64,000 nucleotides of DNA from Gibbula magus (taxonomy: Eukaryota; Mollusca; Gastropoda; Trochida; Trochidae), in the NCBI GenBank assembly GCA_936450465.1, contig OW388305.1:40872687-40936686 (forward strand), read 5' to 3'. A program made the translations under genes and the position numbers. Positions 1 to 10,892 of this stretch are shown piece after piece (positions within the stretch are counted from its first letter, which is position 1; every line of letters begins with the position of its first letter). Below the pieces are notes generated by a model that ran no database searches, was not told the DNA's origin, and saw only the letters and a program-made list of their open reading frames with translations.

Positions 1-590
1 CTAGGTGGATTACTGAATCTCCCCCTGCCCCGGAGCGATGACGTCCGTCGTTTGCGCAAAGCTTTGTTCTCTGCTTTTTCGAACCTCCGTTCTTCCTCTG
101 AACCGGAAGCGATGTCATCACCTTCAAGTTCGGTAACGACAGCCCAGCCGGAAGGCGAGCGGTCGGCTAGACGAATATGTTTGTTCCTCCTTGAAATATC
201 ACAAGAAATCTCCTGCAGAATACCAATACAATCAGCTTTCTTGTTATGCTTAATGAATCTGAACGCAGAGTCTAGTTTGTCCAAACAATTAGCGTTGAAT
301 TTGTATTGCAAGTGATTGCCTTTAAACCTAAAACTAGGAACGTCAGAGTCTTTCTTAGCGCGTTTAAAGGCTGACAATGACCTTTCTTCACTTTCGTCAA
401 TGATTTCTCGTTTAAAAGATTTCAACTTACTGTCCATATAATCTTTGAACAATTGAAAAGTTTCAAATCCTTCTACCGTCTCTTTGGTCTTGAGATTTGA
501 TGTCTCTTTAGTTGCAGCTTCGTCCCTGCTGATGCCAGCGGAGTCTGAATCCTCGGAGTTTGTGACTGAATTTTTCGAAAGTTTCTCCAT
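1..590 (-). CDS. DIRS/Ngaro-type retrotransposon ORF1 (gag-like), partial at window edge
   Basis: An open frame runs on the minus strand from ATG at 590-588 through the left window edge (about 196 codons, no stop). The N-terminal ~60 residues are acidic and Ser/Thr-rich. A central block (residues about 100-150) has the pattern P-S-F-R-F-K-G-N followed by L-Q-Y-K-F-N, and further on RNKHIRLADRSPSGWAVV, then an acidic D-I-A-S-G-S-E-E-E stretch and a basic R/K-rich end (LRKRRTSSLRGRGRF). This layout, with the 'LADRSPSGW' and 'SEEE..EKAENKALRKR' signatures, matches what I know of the first ORF of animal DIRS-like tyrosine-recombinase retrotransposons, which bind the element RNA. The RT/RNase H and recombinase ORFs would lie beyond the left edge. 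The lack of stops suggests a young copy. A gag of another element class is possible but less likely. Confidence 0.72.
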   Translation of the reverse strand, partial: MEKLSKNSVTNSEDSDSAGISRDEAATKETSNLKTKETVEGFETFQLFKDYMDSKLKSFKREIIDESEERSLSAFKRAKKDSDVPSFRFKGNHLQYKFNANCLDKLDSAFRFIKHNKKADCIGILQEISCDISRRNKHIRLADRSPSGWAVVTELEGDDIASGSEEERRFEKAENKALRKRRTSSLRGRGRFSNPP

Positions 591-945
591 TGAATGTGAT
601 TGATTAGCTGCTCTCTGGTGAAAAGCGTAGACCTCGAATGACTTAGCACGTACTCAAGCCTACCACGTCACCTTCGTCACGTGACTTATGCAACACTTGC
701 ACGAGCAACGCACACTCACTGCAGTAGGCAAACTACCGTATTTTACCCAAAATAAATACATTTCTCATCGTGTATTTAGCCGCTGCTCGAGTTTTCTTGA
801 AAACAAATTATTGTCAAATATTTGGCGTTAGGGGATACATATGCAAGACGATTGAGATGATTTAGACGTAAATCAGGACATTTGATATATTTGAATGTAT
901 CATGTCTAAATAAAATTTCATAAAAAACTCAAAGTGTCCCTTTAA
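591..945 (-). other. Probable 5' untranslated/terminal region of the DIRS-like element
   Basis: This stretch lies immediately upstream of the gag-like start on the minus strand and has no ORF. It includes a CACGTGAC-type E-box palindrome near 698 and ends at a TTTAAAGGGACAC motif (about 927-940, minus-strand reading) that could mark the element end. The boundary is inferred only from position. The matching terminal repeat would be outside the window. Confidence 0.3.
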
Positions 946-1063
946 AGTTCTCAAGTAAAGAATCATGTTGATACAGTGACGTGTCAAAGGAATCAAAAGA
1001 ATCAAAGAAAAGCAATGTTTCCATCACATCATAACTAGGAATGAGTCCACAATCATATATGTT

Positions 1064-1850
1064 GTATTGTAAAGGATGTTAATGTTTAAGAAAAGTGCAT
1101 TGTCCATGGTTAGTAAAAGTAAAATCAGAACTACTACGTTCTGCAGAATATTGGTTCAAGGTGAGGTGAGGGGAGTAAGGGTTTAACGCCGCTTTCAATA
1201 AAATATCACTTATATCACGGCTGCTAGTATTATTGCAGTGAGAAATCCCGCAAGTCCATGTGACTATGCATTGCGGTGAAACCCGCGAGCAACGTTTGGA
1301 AGTAGCCAACCATGGGGGGTACTGTACTGATTTTTAGTGTAACATTGCACCAAAACATTACTGCATGTAGAACAGTTCTCTACTGCAGTCAAAGTTGCCG
1401 TGCCTCTGACGGGATTCGAACCACGAACCTCTTGATCCGAACGCACTAACCACTGCGCTATCCCGCCCCTATATTGGTTCAAATATTGCTTCTCAACAAC
1501 CTACCCGTCACTATATCTCCGAAATAGATATCCGGAGTACTTAAGCTAGTTCCTTTTGATTTTCCCTATATTGTTTATATCCAGGTAAACTATAATTTAA
1601 CGTATAATGAGAGTCATATACCATACTTTTATACCTTTATACCTTTGGATTATAGAATGTCCAAAGCCACAATTACATCGATTAATGAGTGATCAATGGT
1701 TAAATGGTAATCCATTAACCTTAATAAATGGTTCATTTAGCAGGTGAAACACACCAGAAAGCTGTCTGTGAAGGCGAGATCTTTAAACATTTGTAAAGCA
1801 TGAAAGTAAATGAAACAAAAGTGAATACAATTATAGTCCTTGTCTTGTCA
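1064..1850 (+). repeat. Dispersed repeat 'R', copy 1 (interrupted by a SINE)
   Basis: The segments 1064-1159, 1483-1520 and about 1670-1850 can be matched by eye to 26700-26830 and 27610-27850. Shared blocks include GTGCATTGTCCATGGTTAG-like sequence, TTCAAATATTGCTTCTC-like sequence, GTGAAGGCGAG and GAATACAATT(A/G)TAGTC. The SINE at 1160-1470 is absent from the other copy, so it inserted after the two copies separated. The family is not identified, and copy 2 carries about 600 bp more internal sequence. Confidence 0.5.
1148..1482 (-). mobile_element. tRNA-derived SINE, full length, with 12-bp TSD
   Basis: The element body is 1160-1470, bounded by perfect direct repeats ATATTGGTTCAA at 1148-1159 and 1471-1482. 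On the minus strand it starts with a tRNA-like head (GGCGGGATAGCGCAGTGG, A box TAGCGCAGTGG, B box GGTTCGAATCC), then a ~200-bp body, then the conserved 3' part (GCGGCGTTAAAC) and a CTCACCT-type simple tail. The flanking repeat is direct evidence of retrotransposition. The body is more diverged than most copies here, with several point changes, so it is probably an older insertion. Confidence 0.93.
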
Positions 1851-2546
1851 CTCTATTGTAGTTATTTTAGAATATGTATTTTTAGATGAGCATTGGGCAT
1901 ACCAGCAGTTCCTTATAATATATCCATCCATATCTTTATGTTTAAATAGTCTGCTTCAACAGTTATATGTGAAAAAAAATGAAGTTATATCCAAATGGAC
2001 CAGTAACAACGTTTTTAATATCCACATGTATCCTCTTTAAAATACACAGTAATTGCAAGGAAATTCTCGATTATGAAATAATACATAATTGCCCCATTAA
2101 TTATAAAAAAAAAAGTCATGAAATAATATTTTATAATTGATTAACAATTAATTGTTTACCGTAATTATCAATCATTTGAGAATGTTTAACATGTTTAGAT
2201 TTTATTTCAATAACTTGAAGAACGTATTTTTGTAAGCATCAATTCGTTGATTACTCGAATTCGTCCATTACGTAGTATTTAAGAAATACTTTATAACAAT
2301 TGTTAAGAAACAGTGTCCGCTAGTTCTGTCTTTAACATCTGCTGTGTTTCTTTGATGTGGTGGTGTTTGCGCTGAAAATAACATTTAACTGCCTTGATAT
2401 TTAACTGTCAATGGTTTAACTATTAATCTTATTATGCACATCGACGCTTTTACCAGTTGTGACGTGGTCTGTCAGAGCTGTGTAAGAATCAATTATAGAA
2501 TATACAAACTGACGTCTATGTCGACATATTTATGTTGACGTTCATT
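1851..2546. other. AT-rich stretch, nothing recognised
   Basis: AT-rich sequence with short A/T runs and no ORF with coding character. The 66-residue frame ending at 2040 looks random. No inverted or tandem structure was seen. Confidence 0.5.
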
Positions 2547-2815
2547 AAGTAAACTGACGGGCATAAGAAAGTATATCACTCAGTTGTATCATATGTACAA
2601 TTTTCAATGTTAAATTTCTCGACACTGAATAGTTAGAAAATTAGTCCAAAATCAGTCAAAGGATACGTCTACGTGTTTTTAAGAATAAATTAAAATTTTA
2701 AATTTTAAAATTCCGAAAAATTATTTTTTGATAAAACACAAATGTTCATCGACATATAACATATACTCTATGTGAAAATCAATAACTGTGTATCGTCCTG
2801 CACATATTTACGTAG
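2547..2815 (+). repeat. Partial copy of MITE-like family 'S' (left end only)
   Basis: Begins with CTGACGGGCATAAGAAAGTA, similar to the ends of the elements at 29797-30348 and 41983-42428. It also shares TATCATATGTA..TTTTCAAT and TCATCGACATATAA blocks with 41983-42240. No right-hand inverted end was found, so it is a fragment. Confidence 0.45.
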
Positions 2816-3146
2816 TAACTAATGACCCGGTACCGACTGCCATAACGCGAGGCAATCGGGTTATGTATTTGCCTTTCATTCCCGCGGAACTCTTTATGTA
2901 TAAAATAATTTGATATTTGCCTTTTAAAGGGATATTTTGTTGATTTATACGACATGACCACATCTATCAAGGAAATATTCTCAATACACTCATGACTGAC
3001 TCGAAAGAAAGGTTTCAAAATAAATCCTTCATCCCTTACACAAAGTAGACATAAATTGGTACTTATACATACATATGTATATATAATACTAGAAAAAATA
3101 TATAAAAAAAAGCCATGACACAACAGAATGAACAATCACAGGTATG

Positions 3147-3235
3147 GATCCTTGGTAGCTCAGTTGGCAAAGGCACTGCTCGACGATATAGAGGTCCAGG
3201 GTTATATTCTCCCTTTCGTTGCTTACTGAGGGGGT
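3147..3235 (+). mobile_element. Decayed tRNA-like SINE head (different family)
   Basis: TGGTAGCTCAGTTGGCAAAG resembles a tRNA A-box arm and AGAGGTCCAGGGTTATATTC a degraded B-box region with normal tRNA-like spacing. There is no closing acceptor stem and no homology to the main SINE body, so this is read as a SINE relic rather than a tRNA gene. Confidence 0.4.
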
Positions 3236-3806
3236 ATCTGTTTCCTTTAAAAATTCCTGTAATGTTGTGATATGTAGTTTATTTAAATAAGAATCTCAAC
3301 ATAATCTCTTTTGTATCTCTGTCGGTGTTCTAAAGTTAAATTGATGAGATATAACGGTATCCTCATTTAAAGATTATCACCTTTGATCCCATTTTACATC
3401 AGTTGTTGTCAACAATATCCCTATATCGACTGGGGTAATAAATCAACATCATGTTCCACCACTGTATGTGAGGTCTGATTAAGCCTTTGTGCTACTTTCA
3501 TCTATCCCTGTTTCGTTCATTAATGCTTTAGAAAGATCGATATTTGTTTGTGTTAAGGAGGCCATAGGTCCGTTTTAATCAGAGGTACAGAATTGCCAGG
3601 AAAAAGATGACATTTTAATATAATAAAAACTTAACCTATTCTATACTATGGGTACACGCATTAAAATAAATATATTCTATTTTTCATAACAAAATAAGTA
3701 GTTAAGAAGACAATTTGCTACATAAGTATTGTTTCTTTTAACACTTTACCTTGCTCCACTAATATATATTTGGTACTACCTAGCAAGAGTATCATTTCTT
3801 ATAAGT
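3236..3806. other. Unannotated AT-rich stretch
   Basis: No coding, RNA or repeat feature could be recognised. The ORF reaching into this region is the reading frame of the adjacent SINE. Confidence 0.4.
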
Positions 3807-4090
3807 GTGCGTTCGGCTTTGGATCAAGAGGTCCAGGGTTCGAATCCCGCCATGGGCACGGCAACTTTGTCTGCAGTAGAGAACTGTTCCACACGCAGTA
3901 AGGTTTGGGTGCAATGCTACACTGAATTTCAGTGCAGTACCACCCATGGTTCGCTAGTTCCAGTCGATGCTCGCAGGTTTCACCGCAATGCATAGCCACA
4001 TGGCGTTGCGGGCTTTCTCCCTGCCATAATACTAGCAGCCGCGATATAAGTGAAATACTCTTGAAAAACCAAACTCACCTCACCTTACCT
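3807..4090 (+). mobile_element. tRNA-derived SINE, 5'-truncated head
   Basis: Starts inside the tRNA-like head (GCGTTCGGCTTTGGATC), keeps a B box GGTTCGAATCCC and the complete body. The GCGGCG core near the 3' end is lost (TTGAAAAACCAAACTCACC). Ends in CTCACCTCACCTTACCT. No clear target duplication was seen. Confidence 0.9.
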
Positions 4091-4785
4091 TTTAGGCTAA
4101 CCATCTCAAAGTCAACCAGATATCTCGGTATTTGGAAAGAGACCATTACCATGTTCCAGTAATTCAAACAGCGCCTCCGAGGCAAAACAGTCATCACTTA
4201 CTGAAATCAGAAGGCGTAAATAACATCTTACTTACTACAAAAATTCGGTCAATTATTGGAAGTTAAGCTCTGTCAGGCAGAATCTCTAAACACGATCCCT
4301 CAAGTTATTCCTGGAGCAAAACATTGATGTTAAAGCTTTTAGATCGAAAATAAACATGACACTGTTTTGTGTAAATCCTTTGAGCCACATGTCATTTGTA
4401 ATGGTTCAGATGTAAGTGAAATCGATTCCTCCCTATAACAGGTTCATATCAAGACCTTCAGCAAACAGTCAGTGTAATGTCTGACTATAGAAGTTTTCCA
4501 ATTGATCAAATATGAATCAGTATGTATGCCTCCTTAAACGATATAAAGACTAAATTCCATTTACTGAAAACATATCTATACCCTGTCAAGTCTTTGAAGA
4601 AATTAATAAGTATGCAGTTTGCATTTTTTTTTTTATTGTCTAACTTACAACTTTCAACAAGCAGCTGACATAAACGAGCAGGATATGATGAATTGTAATT
4701 CGTGTGTAATTAAAAAGACTGAAAACTAATTTAAAATCAACAAATATTAACTAATAATCTGGAAAAATTCTTATAATCATGCCAG
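4091..4785. other. Unannotated AT-rich stretch
   Basis: No ORF or repeat was recognised beyond a T10 run near 4626. Confidence 0.4.
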
Positions 4786-4890
4786 TAAGTTATCGTCGTT
4801 TTTAATACTATCAACTAGGCGAAACAGGAGAGTGAAATTGACTTTAAGAATTCCATCCTACATCAATGATGCGTCAACGCTTTTAGGTCT
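4786..4890 (+). repeat. Fragment similar to the interior of family S element
   Basis: Blocks CGTCGTTTTTAATA, AGGCGAAACAGG and CATCAATGATGCGTCAACGC align by eye to about 29950-30055 (CGTCGTTATAGAATA, AGGCGAGATAGG, CAGCAACGATGCGTCA). The MITE at 4900 inserted just to its right. Confidence 0.4.
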
Positions 4891-5131
4891 CAGGGGATAC
4901 AACTTCCCAATGCAAGGCATAACTCCTGCCAGTCTCGATTACTGGCTGATTTAGGCCTTGCAGTATTTCCTTAAGAAATCTGTGTTTAGAAATCCAGGCC
5001 CACTATGCATTTCCAGTGCAGCGATGCACTGCCTCGACACAAGAAAGCTAGGGAAATACCGCAAGGGTTAAATCAGCCAGTAATGCAGACTGGCAAGAGT
5101 TATGCCTTGCGTTTGGAAGTTGCAGGGGATA
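4891..5131 (+). mobile_element. Long-TIR MITE with 9-bp TSD (Mutator-like), copy 1
   Basis: The element (4900-5122) is about 222 bp. Its two ~72-bp arms are near-perfect inverted repeats beginning CAACTTCC and ending GGAAGTTG, with a ~75-bp centre containing TCTAAACACAGATT-type sequence in the other orientation. Direct repeats CAGGGGATA flank it (4891-4899 and 5123-5131). A second copy in reverse orientation lies at 44416-44638, also with a ~9-bp direct repeat. Long TIRs with 9-bp target duplications are the hallmark of Mutator-like elements. It has no coding capacity, so it is non-autonomous. Confidence 0.85.
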
Positions 5132-7354
5132 CTGCTGACAGTACATTTCATTAACAAAATATCCTATATTATATTGTATAATTTTTAATAGTAAATGAAA
5201 AAAAGCACCAGTAAATTAAACAAAACCGTCATGGATGACTACTGACCATAATGTATGAAATTGGACACATGGATATGATTATCAAAGCCATTGAAAGCCA
5301 ACTTTATCTATCAACAATATTTTGATTTTAATCTAACAAAAACGATAGTGATCATCACTTGAAATTGTGTCGAACTTTACAAAGCATCAATCTGTCTATA
5401 TACATACGAAATCACTCTCGTGTATTTATCGTTTTAGGATAGTGATTTAACTCGATAGAATACAATATTAGATGATGGATCATATTCGTCTTTGCAAACA
5501 GACGTTTTTGCAGTGGAGGCATTATGGGTGTTTTACACAGTGATGTGAGTGCATCCCAATAAGTATTCGATATTCCTGTTATTTGATCTCCAATTGGAAA
5601 CTGATTGATTTATTCGCTTGTTAGTCTTGTCTCATCGACTAGAATAACAAGACCTTGTCATCTAAGTTTTCGCCTGAAGGCATGGTTCAGATATACGCAA
5701 CAAGTAGAATATATTAGATTTTAAAGAAGTCCAATGAAAATAGCCAACTTTCAGTTTTAATTAAAAAAACGAAGTATATAAAAGTTCAGATTCCATATGA
5801 AATGTATCTGATAAGCAACAATATCAGTATTTTATGTTTTGCTTATATCCTGGAATGACATTTGTAACATCTGTTAGATATCATGTCCGTTATATTTCTT
5901 AATTTCACGACTAGAACTTGTTACAGCTGATAAACTATCCACACGTAAAGAATGAGCGAACCAAATGGTCAGTTTCCTCCTGGCCACAGACTGGGTCTAA
6001 TAAGCTTCATCAAGTCGATGTTTTTCACGTGAATTAATATATCAGTCACGAATTTGTTATGTGTATAACGTATACTAGAGGCATTCTATGTAGATATGCA
6101 AACGTGCTGCACTGGGATAGTTATATCTTGGTTTAAACATATTTATGATCAACACTTAACAGATTGATAATACACAAATCAAATTTGTATTCACTAAGAA
6201 ATGCCAGAGGCATTACAACTGAATAGATTTTGTCTGTCTGTATATCATACCATAGATATATCTCACTCATTCAAATAGAATCGGGCTAAAAATGCTTGCA
6301 CATCAAGTTATAAGATAAAAAATCTTGACTGAAGGAACCAGATAGTTACAAAAAATACATGGCTGATATCTGACTAAAATATATAAAGTTTAATTGCATC
6401 ATATAGTCAATAACAATTGAAATCCCAATTACTTTCGCAGTCTTCACACACCATACATGTAGATGAACATCAAACGAGTCAAGACACTTGCTTAAGTGCG
6501 TCCAAAGCTCTGAAAACATTAACAAACATAAAGTATGTTAAGCTATATGACATGACATCTTTCTTTTCCACATCAGCAGATTTGTAAGTGGATTTGGAAG
6601 AGACCTTGTTATGGAAGCTTCCCGTTGTGCTTGCGAGATCTATTTAATTGAAACAACTTTTAAAATGATATATTTTTTCATTTATTTTGCATTTGAATAA
6701 AGAAAACATAAAATTCCATTCCAAAGCCCATTTTGTCTGCGAGTGAATTACTGAACATAATTAACGGGTCTTGATCAAATATCACTTGGATTTTGGACAA
6801 ATTCAAATCCCCATTTATTAGGCAATGCAGTTTGTCTTGTATCATTTATAATTGAAAAATTAATTTAATGACTTCTAAAATGATAATATTCTTATAAAAG
6901 ATGTGGTTTTATTAGGTACATATTGTGAACACTGTATTGATTCATGCGAAAGGTTTTTGTGGTTGATTTTCGAGTTCATTGAGCTATTTAAGTTATCCTA
7001 GGGTGACATATGGTAGAAATCAGTCAAGTTTTGTGATAGGTACAGGTATGTGCCTTCATGTGTGAATGTCACCAAATTTTGAACTAATGTTGAATGGACC
7101 CACAGATATGCAACATGACTGACCTTGCTCCAATACTTGTAACGGGCTTTATTCACCTATGTTTTACCTACGTTTTAATTACGATATCAAGTTCCTGTGG
7201 CTTCTTGGTCGAGTTCCGAAATTGAAGTAAAAATAACGCTTGCGACTCCTCTTGAGCTTTTATTACCATATTACCTTTCTGAGGTTCAATGATGTCTGTA
7301 TAGTTTATGTTGATCTTTTATTCCACATTAGTTTCCATTGGCTTTTATGGCACT
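5132..7354. other. Unannotated AT-rich stretch with one short dispersed fragment
   Basis: No coding or RNA gene was recognised. The segment 6948-7030 (GTGGTTGATTTTCGAGTT, then GGTGACATATGGTAGAAAT) has a related segment at 61146-61205, so it is a fragment of a dispersed repeat. The rest shows no repeat structure by eye. Confidence 0.4.
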
Positions 7355-7670
7355 TCCATTTATGTATGGTTAGCGCGTTCGGCTTCGGATCAAGAGGTCC
7401 GGGGTTCGAATCCCGCCAGGGGCACGGCAACTTTGTCTGCAGTAGAGAACTGTTCTACACGCAGTAAGGTTTGGGTGCAATGCTACACTGAATTTCAGCG
7501 TAGTACCACCCATGGTTCGCTAGTTCCAGCCGATGCTCGCAGGTTTCACCGCAATGCATAGCCACATGGCGTTGCGGGCTTTCTCCCTGCCGTAATACTA
7601 GCAGCCGCGATATAAGTGAAATAATCTTGAAAGCGGCGTTAAACCCCAACCCACCACCTCCATTTATGTA
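7355..7670 (+). mobile_element. tRNA-derived SINE, slightly 5'-truncated, with 12-bp TSD
   Basis: The body 7367-7658 is bounded by exact repeats TCCATTTATGTA at 7355-7366 and 7659-7670. The head starts at TGGTTAGCGCG, so about 15 bases of the tRNA part are missing, as expected from incomplete reverse transcription. The body is close to the consensus of the other copies and the tail is ACCCACCACC. Confidence 0.93.
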
Positions 7671-8326
7671 CTGTATGGATTAAAGGGTCAAAGGATAAAT
7701 GACATAATTACTCATTTAGGAATGGGAGTGAGATAATTTTATGTCAGCATAGATATGTTTCTTTCAAAGCATTGTGACACAAATAATAAATAATAACTAT
7801 TCCCACCAGTGAAACTAAGGTTTAGGTTCACTTTCGTTTCATTACTTGCAAAAAGCCAGTACAACATCTCCTTCATCACTACTAGTTTATGTGTCATCAG
7901 GGTATAGGTAATTTCATGTTTGTGTGAACATCAGCCATATCTTATGCACTACCGCTCTGTTTTATGCTTGACACAGAGGAATCATAAAATGTCTACAGCT
8001 GATCTGTGACCCGAGCGTATTGATAGTGTACATCTGTCCTGTGAAGAATTCTCTTTTATGCCACGGGCTATGGATTTTCCAGTGACCAATTATTTCTGAG
8101 TCATCGGAGAATGTTTCTCACACTGACCTATACAATCGAAGTCTGTTCCAAAAGTAAGTTTAAGAAAGACTACTATAATTACATTAGATTAAATTGTATC
8201 GTAGCCCATTTTTTATTTTAAAAATATTCTGACAGAGGTCACAACAGACCAGTAATAGAAGAGTTAAATGTTTGTAAGCTGTGTGTTACAGTAACCTCAT
8301 TCTATACGTCAAGTAATACCCATTGG
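7671..8326. other. Unannotated stretch
   Basis: No gene, tandem repeat or inverted repeat was recognised. Confidence 0.4.
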
Positions 8327-8665
8327 AACTAAAATGGTGGTGAGGTGAGGTGAGTTGGGGTTTAACGCCGCTTTCGAGAGTATTTCACTTATATCGCGGC
8401 TGCTAGTATTACGACAGGGAGAAAGCCCGCAACGCCATGTGGCTATGCATTGCGGTGAAACCTGCGAGCATCGACTGGAACTAGCGAACCATGGGTGGTA
8501 CTACTCTGAAATTCAGTGTAGCATTGCACCCAATCCTTACTGCGTGTAGAACAGTTCTCTACTGCAGACAAAGTTGCCGTGCCCCTGGCGGGATTCGAAC
8601 CCCGGACCTCCTGATCCGAAGCCAAACCAATAACCACTGCGCTATCCCGCCCCCAACTTAAATGG
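8327..8665 (-). mobile_element. tRNA-derived SINE, full length, with TSD
   Basis: The body 8338-8654 reads on the minus strand from a GGCGGGATAGCGCAGTGG head to the conserved 3' part and a CTCACCTCACC tail. The flanks AACTAAAATGG (8327-8337) and AACTTAAATGG (8655-8665) form an 11-bp target duplication with one mismatch. Confidence 0.92.
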
Positions 8666-9168
8666 AAGGAATTATTATAACACTGCCCTCTCGTTATCAG
8701 AAAGGAGTGGGTTGTTGCAAATGATAAGGGAAGTTTGAATGATAACTGTATATTTATACAATATTTATATGTGGTTATTACTCTTTTTCATCTGATAAGA
8801 CAGACCTGTTATTTCTGTTCAGGTTAATGATAAATCATGTACTGAATTGAACAAGAACCTTGATGAGTCACCGACAAGAGAGATTATCATGCCCTGAATC
8901 AGTGGTCAGGTCTGATGGGTGACCCTTTCATTTACAACAAGTCAAGTAATAACGACAAGGCCTCTTCATCATGTGGTTATTCGTGGTTGTCATATATCTG
9001 TATCAGGGGGGTTCTCATGTACAATCATAATTATTTGTGCAGCCGACCAAGTGGAAAATCTGTATGATTATGTTTGCATTTATTGCAAAATGAAGATAAG
9101 CTTTTCTCCATGCATAAAAGTTTGATGTTCAACATTCTCTTTATATGGATTTTCACCACAAATGTAAA
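8666..9168. other. Unannotated stretch
   Basis: Nothing beyond short random ORFs was recognised. Confidence 0.4.
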
Positions 9169-9197
9169 TTATTATTATTATTATTATTAGTAGTAGT

Positions 9198-9286
<89 letters not shown>
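9169..9286. repeat. (ATT)n microsatellite
   Basis: About 118 bp of ATT/TTA trinucleotide repeats with an internal short block of AGT repeats. It abuts the left end of the repeat-K copy that begins near 9299. Confidence 0.97.
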
Positions 9287-9287
<1 letters not shown>

Positions 9288-9298
9288 ACTAAAAAGGA

Positions 9299-9860
9299 TT
9301 AACATACGTGAATGCTACAGAGAATGTACCTGATTGAACGTAATATATACAAGAAAGTAATAAGAACATACACAACGAGAGAACACAGGTTTATTAAAAT
9401 AAAAAAATAAATGGAACATGAAAAACACACCTTTGATGTAAAAGTGTATGGTTTTACTCCCCTGATTGCCGCTCTCTGATTCCTAGCATCGCTTACGGAA
9501 CTCCAGGACAAAATTGGATCTGTATTGAAGAATGTTACAATGACCTCATGCAAACTAGCCCTAATGACTATTCATGAAATAAACGTGACACGATGTAATG
9601 GTTTTCAACTCCATCACATCATAAAGTACATTATATGATAGATAAGAAGCTATTATATGCACACTTTTACATCATTTTTGAATTCAACTACGTCATGAAG
9701 ACTCTTACATCATTGAAACTATATAATTGCATTGAAATCATAGAATATTTTAATTTGTAAAACACAACAGTAGCATTCCGTGAAAGAAACTGTGTCACGT
9801 CAGTGTTTTACAATCTGAAATTTTAAAGATTGAATATAATTGAACAGGGAATGTCTTGGT
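9299..9860 (+). repeat. Dispersed repeat 'K', copy 1 (no CTTTCC cluster)
   Basis: Its left part (9299-9570) matches 10893-11205, sharing GAATGCT, AATAAATGGAA, CTCTCTGATTCCTA and TGAAGAATGTTACA. Its right part (9590-9860) matches 23530-23785, sharing ACACTTTTACATCAT, GTAGCATTC and CACGTCAGTGTTTTACA. The palindromic cluster that sits between these parts in the other copies is missing here. The family is unidentified and has no coding capacity. Confidence 0.6.
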
Positions 9861-9920
9861 TCTGATCTTGGTGTCTAGATCTCTTTTTTCACTAACATCT
9901 GCTATACTGCTATAAATACC

Positions 9921-10262
9921 ACTTACAAGTGACTAAGGGGGACGGGATACCGCAGTGGTTAGCGCGTTCGGCTTCGGATCAAGAGGTCCGTGGTTGGAGT
10001 CCCGCCAAGGGGCACGGCATCTTTGTCTGCAGTAGAGAACTGTTCTACACGCAGTAAGGTTTGGGTGAAATGCTACACGGAATTTCAGCGTAGTGCCACC
10101 CATGGTTCGCTAGTTCCAGCCGATGCACGCAGGTTTCACCGCAATGCATAGCCACATGGCGTGGCGGTCTTTCTCCCTGCCATAATACTAGCAGCCGCGA
10201 TATAAGTGAAATACTCTTGAAAGCGGCGTTAAACCCCAAACCACCACCTACAAGTAACTAAG
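9921..10262 (+). mobile_element. tRNA-derived SINE, full length, with 17-bp TSD
   Basis: The body 9938-10245 starts with the head GGGATACCGCAGTGGTTAGC and ends ...GCGGCGTTAAACCCCAAACC with an ACCACC tail. The flanks ACTTACAAGTGACTAAG (9921-9937) and ACCTACAAGTAACTAAG (10246-10262) differ at two positions. The B box reads GGTTGGAGTCC, altered from GGTTCGAATCC, so Pol III transcription of this copy is probably impaired. Confidence 0.93.
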
Positions 10263-10889
10263 ACGTCAAAAGGAACTTTGAGTGATCATTAACTGCACGG
10301 TTTCAAGGGTTTGGAAATGCATTTCTTGTCAGATATGTATATCGATCTTTCATTACATTTCATTACTGACAATACTGACTTTAAGAAAATCATTCAAAAA
10401 TTAGTGCTGAGAAATGTAATAATACATCTTCACAGCTGGGCACCTTAACACTACAGTTGTAATACTACTATCTGTCTTTAATAACTTGAAAATGAAAATG
10501 GTATTAAGAAACTATGAAGAACTATGATATAAACATGCCTGCTTGTTAGGTATTTGCAACAAATAAATAGTCAAGAAATAACCCATAATTACATTCAGAA
10601 CATTATTGTATCTGAACATATGTAATACAAAGTTAAACAATGATACGAACCTGATGTCAGACCATTAACGTTATTATATTTGTACCAAAGTCATTATGAA
10701 ATCAATAGCGAACACTGACAATTTTTAAAAGAAGAATTCATCTCTAACCATGATCTTTCTTCTTGACAAGTTTTTGTGATTTATAAACGTAAGAACACAC
10801 CCCGTATTACAGTTTGTCACATCACATCATCTCGTTGGCGGCCTAAATTATTTAGTCTATTATTCATTGATTAATATAACCAAGTTCTG
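10263..10889. other. Unannotated AT-rich stretch
   Basis: No feature was recognised. Confidence 0.4.
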
Positions 10890-10892
10890 ACA

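Noticed and set aside
1160..1470. tRNA genes suggested by A and B boxes and complementary GGCGGGA...TCCCGCC ends in many SINE heads
   Set aside because: Each head continues directly into a shared SINE body, the anticodon arm does not pair well, and the copies are flanked by target duplications, so they are SINE heads.
2779..3135. 118-codon minus frame
   Set aside because: No motif; overlaps the edge of a repeat S fragment and a tRNA-like SINE head.
7455..8637. Repeated 60-80-codon frames beginning MGFNAAFKSISLISRL
   Set aside because: These are readings of the SINE body; they recur wherever a SINE copy lies, on both strands, with stops at varying places.
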